From contig JAHCAK010000022.1 of the NCBI GenBank assembly GCA_019634955.1, forward strand, positions 1 through 64,000: DNA of 64,000 nt, given 5' to 3'. Made by a program: the position numbers and the translations under genes. Shown here in pieces: positions 43,996-51,794 of this stretch. The stretch comes from Burkholderiales bacterium (lineage in GTDB: Bacteria > Pseudomonadota > Gammaproteobacteria > Burkholderiales > Usitatibacteraceae). Numbering within the stretch: position 1 is the first letter of the stretch; every line of letters starts with the position of its first letter. The notes beneath the pieces are model-generated. The model was given only the letters and a program-made list of their open reading frames with translations. It was not told the DNA's origin and ran no database searches.

Positions 43996-45705
43996 ATGGA
44001 CCGCCGCGAATTCCTCAACATCCTCGCCATCGCCGCCGCCTCCGGGCTCCCGATCTCGTCGCGCGACGCGCTGGCCGCGGCGGATGGCGGCAGGCTCTAC
44101 GACGTGCCGCGGTTCGGCAACGTGAGCCTGCTGCACATGACCGACTGCCACGCGCAGCTCATGCCGATCCACTTCCGCGAGCCCAACGTGAACCTCGGCG
44201 TCGCCGGGGCGGCCGGGAAGGCGCCGCACCTCGTGGGCGAGCACCTGCTGAAGGCCTACGGGGTGAAGCCCGGCAGCGCGCAGGCGCACGCCTTCACCCA
44301 CCTGGATTTCGCCACCGCGGCGCGGACCTACGGCAAGGTGGGCGGCTTCGCCCACCTCGCCACGCTCGTTAGGCGCATGAAGGCCTCGCGCCCCGGGGCG
44401 TTGCTGCTGGATGGCGGCGACACCTGGCAGGGCAGCGCCACGGCGCTGTGGTCCAACGGGCAGGACATGGTGGACGCCTGCAAGGCCCTCGGCGTGGACG
44501 TGATGACCGGCCACTGGGAGTTCACGCTTGGCGCCAAGCGCGTGAAGGAGGTCGTCGACAAGGACTTCAAGGGCACCGTGGACTTCGTGGCCCAGAACGT
44601 GGTCACGGCCGACTTCGGCGACCCCGTCTTCGCGCCCTTCACGATGAAGACCATCAACGGCGTGCCGGTGGCCATCGTCGGGCAGGCGTTCCCGTACACG
44701 CCGATCGCCAACCCCGGCTACCTCGTCCCGGACTGGACCTTCGGCATCCGCGAGCCCGAGCTGCAGAAGGCCGTGAACGACGCGCGCGCCAAGGGGGCGC
44801 AGGTGGTGATCCTGCTTTCCCACAACGGCATGGACGTGGACCTGAAGCTCGCCAGCCGCGTCACGGGCATCGACGCGATCCTGGGAGGCCACACCCACGA
44901 CGGCGTGCCGCAGCCCGTCGAGGTGAGGAACGCGGGCGGCGTCACGCTCGTCACCAACGCCGGCTCCAACGGCAAGTTCCTTGGCGTCCTGGATCTCGAC
45001 GTGAAAGGTGGCAAGGTTGCCGGCTGGAAGTACCGGCTGCTGCCCGTGTTCGCGAACCTGCTCGAGCCGGACACGGCGATGGCCGCTGTCCTCGCGAAGA
45101 TCCGCGGTCCGCACGAGGCGAAGCTCGCCGAGAAGCTCGCGGTGACCGAGGGCCTGCTCTACCGGCGTGGCAACTTCAACGGCACCGTCGACCAGGTGAT
45201 CCTCGACGCGCTCATGAAGGTGAAGGGCGCGGAGATCGCCTTCTCGCCCGGCTTCCGCTGGGGCACCTCGATCCTTCCCGGCCAGGCCGTGACGCTGGAG
45301 CACGTGATGGACTGGACGGCGATCAGCTATCCCTGGACGACGGTGAGCGAGATCACCGGCGCGATGATCAAGGACATCCTCGAGGACGTCTGCGACAACC
45401 TCTTCAACCCCGACCCCTACTACCAGCAGGGAGGCGACATGGTGCGCGTGGGCGGGCTCACCTACACCTGCACGCCGGGCGCATCGATGGGCAAGCGCAT
45501 CTCCGACATGCGCCTGGCCGGCAAGCCGATCGCGGCCGACCGCAAGTACAAGGTGGCCGGCTGGGCGCCCGTGCACCAGCGGCCGGACACCGAGCCGATC
45601 TGGGAGGTGGTGACGAAGTACCTCCGGGATGCGAAGTCCCTCGCGCCCGTGAACCTGAACCTCCCCAAGATCGTCGGGATGGAAGGCAACCCCGGCATCG
45701 CCTGA
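43996..45705 (+). CDS. soxB: SoxB, dimanganese sulfate thiohydrolase
   Basis: 569 residues with a Tat-type start (MDRREFLNILAIAAASG). Metallophosphoesterase motifs are intact: LHMTDCHAQL, LLDGGDTWQGS, TGHWEFTLG, LLSHNGMDVD and ILGGHTHDGVPQ. It releases sulfate from SoxY-bound thiosulfate adducts. No soxCD follows, so full oxidation of the sulfane sulfur by this system is not expected from the genes seen here. Confidence 0.96.
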   Translation: MDRREFLNILAIAAASGLPISSRDALAAADGGRLYDVPRFGNVSLLHMTDCHAQLMPIHFREPNVNLGVAGAAGKAPHLVGEHLLKAYGVKPGSAQAHAFTHLDFATAARTYGKVGGFAHLATLVRRMKASRPGALLLDGGDTWQGSATALWSNGQDMVDACKALGVDVMTGHWEFTLGAKRVKEVVDKDFKGTVDFVAQNVVTADFGDPVFAPFTMKTINGVPVAIVGQAFPYTPIANPGYLVPDWTFGIREPELQKAVNDARAKGAQVVILLSHNGMDVDLKLASRVTGIDAILGGHTHDGVPQPVEVRNAGGVTLVTNAGSNGKFLGVLDLDVKGGKVAGWKYRLLPVFANLLEPDTAMAAVLAKIRGPHEAKLAEKLAVTEGLLYRRGNFNGTVDQVILDALMKVKGAEIAFSPGFRWGTSILPGQAVTLEHVMDWTAISYPWTTVSEITGAMIKDILEDVCDNLFNPDPYYQQGGDMVRVGGLTYTCTPGASMGKRISDMRLAGKPIAADRKYKVAGWAPVHQRPDTEPIWEVVTKYLRDAKSLAPVNLNLPKIVGMEGNPGIA

Positions 45706-45721
45706 TGCCGCCGGAAAGCGC

Positions 45722-46204
45722 GTGACCGACCGGCGTCGCTTCCTCCTGGCCCTGGCCGCGCTGGGATTGGCGTGGCGCGCGCGCGCGTCGGCCGGATCGA
45801 CGATCCCGCTCGCGGCCGACCTCCGGGCCGACGGCCGGCTGTCGCGCGAGAGGCGCGAGCCCATCGTGATCCTCTTCAGCCTGCCGGGCTGCCCCTACTG
45901 CGAGATCGTGCGGCGCTCCCACCTCGCGCCGATGCTGCGCGACCCGGCCTCGGCGGGGCGGATGATCGTCCGGCAGGTCGACGTGGGCATCGAGGAGCCG
46001 GTCACGGGATTCGGTGGCGAGCGCACCACCCATGCCGCCGTCGCGCGGGCCCACGGCGTGCGCTTCGCGCCGGTCGTCGCGTTCTGGGACGGCGAGGGCA
46101 GGGCGCTGGCCGAACCGCTCAAGGGCATGCTGCTGCCCGATTTCTACGGCGCCTACCTCGAGGACGCCATCGCCTCGGCGCGCGCCAAGCTCGCCGGCCG
46201 CTGA
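45722..46204 (+). CDS. soxW: SoxW-like exported thioredoxin
   Basis: 160 residues from GTG with a Tat-like signal (DRRRFLLALAALGLAWRARASA). Thioredoxin active site CPYC in LFSLPGCPYCEIV, cis-Pro region FAPVVAFWDG. It probably reduces disulfides on SoxY or SoxYZ. It is 16 bases downstream of soxB. Confidence 0.85.
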   Translation: MTDRRRFLLALAALGLAWRARASAGSTIPLAADLRADGRLSRERREPIVILFSLPGCPYCEIVRRSHLAPMLRDPASAGRMIVRQVDVGIEEPVTGFGGERTTHAAVARAHGVRFAPVVAFWDGEGRALAEPLKGMLLPDFYGAYLEDAIASARAKLAGR

Positions 46205-46254
46205 GGCTGCGCCGCCCGGGCGGCAAACCTCCCGCCGACTTGCGGCAGATCAAC

Positions 46255-46276
46255 AAGGGGCCATCCAAGGCCCCTT
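46255..46276 (+). terminator. Hairpin after soxW, weak terminator candidate
   Basis: AAGGGGCC and GGCCCCTT form a perfect 8-bp stem around a 6-base loop, but no T run follows. A GC palindrome (46212-46223) lies just before. This sits in the 174-base gap to the next operon. Confidence 0.4.
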
Positions 46277-46378
46277 AATGTCACCAAAGTCCTACATGGA
46301 TCCGCCCGGCATGGGCGTGGTGCCCGGCCCGGCGGGCGCGATGCGAAGGCATCCGCAAGCCGAAGAGGGGTATACGCC

Positions 46379-47293
46379 ATGCAGCCGTCAGGGTCATCGT
46401 CCTTCGAGATCGTCGCCCGGGAGGACTTCTCGGACGTCACCTTCCTGCTCGAGGTCCGGCACCCGATGCTCGCGAAGGCGGCGAAAGCCGGCCAGTTCGT
46501 GATCGTCATGGAGCACGAGCAGGGCGAGCGCATCCCGCTCACCATCGCCGACTTCGACCGCGACGCGGGCACCATCACGCTGGTGATCCAGGCCGTGGGC
46601 AAGACCACGCGCGAGATGCAGCAGAACTGCCGCGTCGGCACGCACCTCTTCGCCGTCGTGGGCCCCATGGGCATCCCCAGCCACATCGGCGGCAAGAAGA
46701 AGGTGGTTTGCGTGGGCGGAGGCCTCGGCGTGGCGCCCATCTTCCCGCAAGCCCGGGCGTGGAAGGAGAGCGGCGCCTACGTGATCGGCGTCGTGGGCTT
46801 CCGCAACCGCGGCCTCGTCTTCTGGGACGAGAAGTTCCGGGCGGTGTGCGACGAGCTGATCGTCTGCACCGACGACGGCTCGGCGGGCATCAAGGGCCTG
46901 GTGACCGAGGGCATCAAGCAGGCGATCGCGAAGCACGCCGACATCGAGGAGCTCGTGGCGATCGGCCCGCCCGTCATGATGAAGGGCTGCGCGGAGGCCA
47001 CGCGCCCCCACGGCATCCGCACGATGGTGAGCCTCAACCCGGTGATGGTGGACGGCACCGGGATGTGCGGCGGCTGCCGCGTGAAGATCGGCGAGACGGT
47101 GAAGTTCGCCTGCGTCGACGGGCCGGACTTCGACGGGCACCTCGTGGACTTCGACGACCTCATGTCGCGCCTCGGCCGATACAAGACCGCGGAGAAGGAG
47201 GCGCTCGAGCGCTTCACGGAGAGCTGCCGCATCCGCGGCGACGCGGCGGCCGAGCCCGCGCTCGCCATCGACCGCCCCTCGACGGACGGCTGA
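46379..47293 (+). CDS. NfnA/SudB-like FAD-NAD(P) and [2Fe-2S] reductase subunit
   Basis: 304 residues with ferredoxin-reductase fold: IPLTIADFDRDAGT for FAD, VVCVGGGLGVAPIFPQAR for the nucleotide and a C-terminal [2Fe-2S] motif GMCGGCRVKIG with a fourth Cys in KFACVDGP. Known relatives are the small subunit of NADH-dependent ferredoxin:NADP oxidoreductase (NfnA) and sulfide dehydrogenase SudB. Partner is the next gene. GGGTATAC at 46368-46375 may contain a -10. Confidence 0.87.
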   Translation: MQPSGSSSFEIVAREDFSDVTFLLEVRHPMLAKAAKAGQFVIVMEHEQGERIPLTIADFDRDAGTITLVIQAVGKTTREMQQNCRVGTHLFAVVGPMGIPSHIGGKKKVVCVGGGLGVAPIFPQARAWKESGAYVIGVVGFRNRGLVFWDEKFRAVCDELIVCTDDGSAGIKGLVTEGIKQAIAKHADIEELVAIGPPVMMKGCAEATRPHGIRTMVSLNPVMVDGTGMCGGCRVKIGETVKFACVDGPDFDGHLVDFDDLMSRLGRYKTAEKEALERFTESCRIRGDAAAEPALAIDRPSTDG

Positions 47294-47311
47294 CGCAAAG
47301 GAAACCAGGCC

Positions 47312-48817
47312 ATGGCCAAGAAGAAGACGATCCGGACCATCCCGCAGGAACGCACGCCGGTCCAGGAGCAGGACCCGAAGGAGCGCGCCCGCAATTTCGC
47401 CGAGGTGTCGCTGGGCTACCGGCTCGAGGAGGCCCTCGTCGAGGCCGAGCGCTGCCTGCAGTGCGCCGACGAGCCGTGCGTGCGCGGCTGCCCGGTGGGC
47501 ATCGACATCCCCGGCTTCATCCAGAAGATCGCCGACAAGCACTACCACGGCGCCTACGACATCATCACCGACACGAACCTGCTGCCCTCCATCTGCGGCC
47601 GCGTCTGCCCGCAGGAAAGCCAGTGCGAGGGCGTGTGCACGGTGGGCGACACCCTCGAGCCCGTCGCCATCGGGCGGCTGGAACGCTTCGTCGGCGACAT
47701 GGCGATCAAGGAAGGCTGGGCCAACATCCCCTACATCGAGCCCAGCGGCCACCGCGTGGGCATCGTGGGCGCGGGCCCGGCCGGCATGGCGTGCGCGGCC
47801 GACATGGCCAAGGCCGGCTGCGAGGTCGTGGTCTACGAGGCCTTCCACCAGCCCGGCGGCGTGCTCAAGTACGGCATCCCCGACTTCCGCCTGCCCAACG
47901 AGGTGATCGACGCCGAGATCGAGAAGCTGAGGAAGCTCGGCATCCGCTTCGAGTGCAACACGCTGGTGGGCCGCCTCTTCACCATCGAGCAGATGGTGAC
48001 CGAGATGGGCTACCACGCCGTCTTCATCGGCACGGGCGCCGGCTACCCGAGCTTCATGGGCATCCCGGGCGAGAGCCTGAACGGCGTGCTGTCGGCCAAC
48101 GAGCTGCTCACGCGCGCCAACCTCATGCGCGCGCGCGACTTCCCGAGCTTCGACACGCCGCTGCAGCCCGGCAGGCGCGTCACGGTGATCGGCGCCGGCA
48201 ACACGGCGATGGACGCGATGCGCGTGTCCATGCGGCTGGGCGCCGACAAGGTCATGTGCGTGTACCGGCGCTCGAAGGCCGAGGCGCCCGCGCGCGTGGA
48301 GGAGGTGCATCACGCGGAGGAGGAGGGCATCGAGTTCAACTGGCTCACGAGCCCGGTGGAACTGCTGGGCGATGCCGACAACAAGGTGCGGGCGATGCGG
48401 TGCATCCGGATGGAGCTCGGGGAACCCGACAGTTCCGGGCGCCGCAAGCCCGTGCCGGTTCCCGGCAGCGAGTTCGAGATCGAGACCGACATGGTGGTGT
48501 TCGCGATCGGCACCAACGCGAACCCGATCCTGGGCCAGACCTCGAAGCTCAAGCTGAACAAGTGGGGCTACATCGAGACCGACGACGACCTCGCGACCTC
48601 GATCGCCGGCGTCTACGCCGGCGGCGACATCGTCACAGGGGCCGCGACGGTGATCCAGGCCATGGGCGCGGGTCGCAAGGCAGCCCGGGCCATGAAGGCG
48701 TACCTGGGCCTGCGAGACAGCGACTGCGTGTACGCGCCCGACACCGACGACCCGGGCGGCCGCCGCTTCGGCATCCCGGCGGCCGAGCACAACTTCGCGC
48801 GGGTCCGCCTGGCCTAG
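47312..48817 (+). CDS. NfnB/SudA/GltD-like iron-sulfur flavoprotein
   Basis: 501 residues. N-terminal Cys region (CLQCADEPCVRGCPVGID, CGRVCPQESQCEGVC) for two [4Fe-4S] clusters, FAD site GIVGAGPAGMACAADMAKAG and NAD(P) site VTVIGAGNTAMDAMRVSMRLG start. This is the large subunit expected beside an NfnA-like protein; it could bifurcate or shuttle electrons between NAD(P)H and ferredoxin made by the oxidoreductase encoded next. Similar in design to KorC but without the C-terminal ferredoxin domain. Confidence 0.88.
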   Translation: MAKKKTIRTIPQERTPVQEQDPKERARNFAEVSLGYRLEEALVEAERCLQCADEPCVRGCPVGIDIPGFIQKIADKHYHGAYDIITDTNLLPSICGRVCPQESQCEGVCTVGDTLEPVAIGRLERFVGDMAIKEGWANIPYIEPSGHRVGIVGAGPAGMACAADMAKAGCEVVVYEAFHQPGGVLKYGIPDFRLPNEVIDAEIEKLRKLGIRFECNTLVGRLFTIEQMVTEMGYHAVFIGTGAGYPSFMGIPGESLNGVLSANELLTRANLMRARDFPSFDTPLQPGRRVTVIGAGNTAMDAMRVSMRLGADKVMCVYRRSKAEAPARVEEVHHAEEEGIEFNWLTSPVELLGDADNKVRAMRCIRMELGEPDSSGRRKPVPVPGSEFEIETDMVVFAIGTNANPILGQTSKLKLNKWGYIETDDDLATSIAGVYAGGDIVTGAATVIQAMGAGRKAARAMKAYLGLRDSDCVYAPDTDDPGGRRFGIPAAEHNFARVRLA

Positions 48818-48862
48818 CGCGCCGCCCCACCGACACCCGATCCGAGTCTCCCGAGGCGAACC

Positions 48863-50770
48863 ATGAGCGATTCCGCCGTCCTGGACCGAAAGACCCCCGC
48901 CAAACCCGCGCCGTTGCGCGCCAAGCCCGCGGTGACGCTCTCGGAGCACATCGTGGAGGTCATCAGCGATTCCGGCGAGGGCGCCCAGCGCTGCGGCCAG
49001 TCGCTCGCCTCCATCGCGGCGAGGAGCGGCAACGGCATCTGGACGGTGGAGATCATCCCCGCCGAGATCCAGCCGCCAGCTCGCAGCGTCGCGGGCGCGA
49101 GCGGCATACGCATCCGCATCGGCTCGAAGGCGGTGACCAACGGCGGCGACGAGACCGACCTCGCGGTGGCCTTCAACGAGCAGGTGCTGCTGGGCCGCGT
49201 GCGCGCGGGCGAGTTGAAGCCCGGCGCCACGATCCTGCTGGAGAGCGTCTGGCGCGAGCACCGCGACCCCGCCATCGCGAAGAGCTACAACGACACCCTC
49301 GAGGCGCTCCAGAAGAGCGGCTTCCGCGTGATCGAGATGCCCCTCGAGAAGGAATGCCGCGCCCTGATGACCGATGCGCGGCGCGGCAAGAACATGTTCG
49401 TGCTGGGCATGCTCTGCAGCATCTACAGCTTCGACCTGCAGCTCGCCCGCGACCAGGTGGCGCTCACCTTCGGCAAGAAGGACCGCTCGGTCATCGACAC
49501 CAACGTGAAGCTGCTGGAGGCGGGCTTCGCGTGGGGCGAGGCGAACCTCGATTTCAAGTACGCGATCCCGGCCACGAAGAGCACGCAGCCGCAGGTCGTC
49601 ACCAACGGCAACACCGCCATCGCGCTGGGCGTCCTCGCCTCGGGCATGGACATCTGCGCGATGTACCCGATCACCCCCGCGACCTCCGCGTCGCACTACC
49701 TCTCGGACTGCTTCGAGAAGGTGGGCGGGATGGTCCACCAGGCCGAGGACGAGATCGCCGCTTGCGCCTTCGCGATCGGCGCCTCCTACGCCGGCCGCTG
49801 CGCGGTGACGATCACCTCCGGGCCGGGCTACTCGCTCAAGCAGGAGGGCCTGGGGCTCGCGGTCATGGCCGAGATCCCGCTGGTGGTCGTGAACGTGCAG
49901 CGCGGCGGCCCCAGCACCGGGCAGCCCACGAAGGTGGAGCAGGGCGACCTCCTCACGGCGGTCTACGGCAGCCACGGCGACGCGCCCAAGGTGGTGATGG
50001 CGGTGAGCGGCATCGAGGACTGCTTCTACTCGATGATCACGGCGAGGAAGATCGCCGAGACCTTCAATATGGTGGTGGTGGTCCTCTCGGACGCGAGCCT
50101 CGCCACGGCGCAGACGCCCTTCCCGCGGCCTTCCTTCAGCGAGGAGTGGCTCGCGCCCCCCGTGGACCAGTCGCCGCTGCCCGAGGGTTCGAAGCCCTAC
50201 GACTGGGACGCGGTCACCGGCATCGCGCGGCGCTTCTCCCCCGGCCAGCCCGGAGGGATGCACACGGTGACGGGGCTCGCCCACGACAGGAACAGCAAGG
50301 TCGCCTACGACCCGCAGATCAACGAGGAGGGCCTGCGCGCCAGGAGCCTCAAGCTCGCCGCGCTGCAGAAGACGCTCAGGACACCGCCGGTGTTCGGCGA
50401 CCCGGAAGGCGATCTCCTGGTGGTGGGCTGGGGCAGCACCAAGGGCGTGATCGAGGAGTCGGTCGAGCGCCTGCGCGCCGAGGGCGCGAGGGTGTCGTCG
50501 CTGCACCTGCGCTTCATCCAGCCGCTTCCCTCGGGGATCGGCGAGATCCTGCGCCGCTTCCGCAAGGTGATCGCGGTCGAGGGCACCTGGGGAGACCGGC
50601 TCGAGGACGAACTCATCGATTCCGACAACCGCCGCTACACCCCGCTCGCGATGATGCTGCGTTCGCGCTACCTGGTCGACGTCGACTGCTGGAGCGAGGC
50701 GAGGGGGCAGCCCATCAAGCCCGGCAACGTGGTGAAGGCGCTGCGCGCCAAGCTCGAGGAAGGGAAATGA
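48863..50770 (+). CDS. Second 2-oxoacid:ferredoxin oxidoreductase, fused gamma-alpha subunit
   Basis: 635 residues. Gamma domain first (SDSGEGAQRCGQSLASIAARSG), alpha domain from about 240 (MYPITPATSASHYLSD, EDEIAACAFAIGASYAGRCA, TSGPGYSLKQEGLGLAV, QRGGPSTGQPTKVEQGD). A C-terminal domain (VVGWGSTKGVIEESVERL) is the usual CoA-proximal part. It is distinct from KorA at 22953. A 23-residue Pro/Ala/Lys-rich N-terminal extension is unusual. The substrate is unknown; 2-oxoglutarate and pyruvate are the main options. Confidence 0.88.
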   Translation: MSDSAVLDRKTPAKPAPLRAKPAVTLSEHIVEVISDSGEGAQRCGQSLASIAARSGNGIWTVEIIPAEIQPPARSVAGASGIRIRIGSKAVTNGGDETDLAVAFNEQVLLGRVRAGELKPGATILLESVWREHRDPAIAKSYNDTLEALQKSGFRVIEMPLEKECRALMTDARRGKNMFVLGMLCSIYSFDLQLARDQVALTFGKKDRSVIDTNVKLLEAGFAWGEANLDFKYAIPATKSTQPQVVTNGNTAIALGVLASGMDICAMYPITPATSASHYLSDCFEKVGGMVHQAEDEIAACAFAIGASYAGRCAVTITSGPGYSLKQEGLGLAVMAEIPLVVVNVQRGGPSTGQPTKVEQGDLLTAVYGSHGDAPKVVMAVSGIEDCFYSMITARKIAETFNMVVVVLSDASLATAQTPFPRPSFSEEWLAPPVDQSPLPEGSKPYDWDAVTGIARRFSPGQPGGMHTVTGLAHDRNSKVAYDPQINEEGLRARSLKLAALQKTLRTPPVFGDPEGDLLVVGWGSTKGVIEESVERLRAEGARVSSLHLRFIQPLPSGIGEILRRFRKVIAVEGTWGDRLEDELIDSDNRRYTPLAMMLRSRYLVDVDCWSEARGQPIKPGNVVKALRAKLEEGK

Positions 50771-51759
50771 CCATGGCCACGCCGCTCTCGCAGTGCATCA
50801 TCAAGCTCCACGAGGAGCGCCACGATCTCGAGGACTACCAGGGCGGCGTGCCGCGCTGGTGCAGCGGTTGCGGCGACAATGCCATCCTCGCGGCCGTGCA
50901 GCGCCTCTGCCGCGACGAGAACCTCGCGCCCGAGCGGACCGTGTTCGTGTCCGGGATCGGCTGCTCCAGCCGCTTCCCGCACTACATGAAGACCTACGGC
51001 TTCCACGGCATCCACGGCCGCGCCTTCCCCATCGCGCAGGGCGTGAAGATGGCGCGCCCCGACCTGCACGTCTTCGTGAACACCGGCGACGGCGACTGCT
51101 GCTCGATCGGCGCGGCGCACTGGATCCACGCCATTCGCTACAACATGAACCTCACGGTGATCCTGCACGACAACCACGTCTACGGGCTCACCAAGAAGCA
51201 GGCCTCGCCCACCTCCCCCGTGGGACTCAAGAGCAACACGACGCCGCGCGGCTCGGTGCTGGAGGCGCTGAACCCCCTCACGGTGACGCTCGGCGTGCAG
51301 AACGTGTCCTTCGTCGCGCAGGCGGTGGACTGGATCCCCGAGCTCATGTACGACATCGTGTCCAAGGCGTTCCACCACCGCGGCTTCTCGTTCATCCGCG
51401 TTATCCAGCGCTGCCCCGAGTTCCTGCCGAAGATGTTCGAGCCGTGGCTGCACGACCCCGCCAAGACGCTGCTGCTCACCCACGAGAGCGGCCTGCAGCC
51501 CAGCGCCGACCTCGGCCGGATCTACCGCAACCAGCGCGCGCACGACCCGCTCGACATCCACAAGGCCCGCGAGATCGCCTCCGAGGAGGACCCGATCCCG
51601 GTCGGCATCCTGTACCGCAACCCCGAGGTGCCGTGCTACGAGGACCTGCGCGGCGCCGGCAAGCCGCGCACGGTCGAGGCGGTGAGGAAGGGGCTAGACG
51701 CCGAGTTCGACAAGTTCACCATCTGGCCCGGCGAGCAGGGCCAGAGCCGCGCCGCCTAG
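50767..51759 (+). CDS. Second 2-oxoacid:ferredoxin oxidoreductase beta subunit
   Basis: 330 residues; the ATG overlaps the alpha stop (ATGA) and GAGGAAGG precedes it. WCSGCGDNAILAAVQRL holds Fe-S ligands, and the TPP motif is GDGDCCSIGAAHWIH with HDNHVYGLTKKQASPTSP. This is a full-length, apparently active beta subunit. Followed after 35 bases by an uncharacterised large gene that appears to be part of the same complex. Confidence 0.9.
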   Translation: MTMATPLSQCIIKLHEERHDLEDYQGGVPRWCSGCGDNAILAAVQRLCRDENLAPERTVFVSGIGCSSRFPHYMKTYGFHGIHGRAFPIAQGVKMARPDLHVFVNTGDGDCCSIGAAHWIHAIRYNMNLTVILHDNHVYGLTKKQASPTSPVGLKSNTTPRGSVLEALNPLTVTLGVQNVSFVAQAVDWIPELMYDIVSKAFHHRGFSFIRVIQRCPEFLPKMFEPWLHDPAKTLLLTHESGLQPSADLGRIYRNQRAHDPLDIHKAREIASEEDPIPVGILYRNPEVPCYEDLRGAGKPRTVEAVRKGLDAEFDKFTIWPGEQGQSRAA

Positions 51760-51794
51760 GCGCCCGCGCACAACGACCGCAGAGGCGAGTGGCC

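Noticed and set aside
46394-50506. 1370-codon open frame on the minus strand
   Set aside because: Antisense to three well-supported genes (NfnA-like, NfnB-like, OFOR alpha) and made of low-complexity sequence; a shadow frame.
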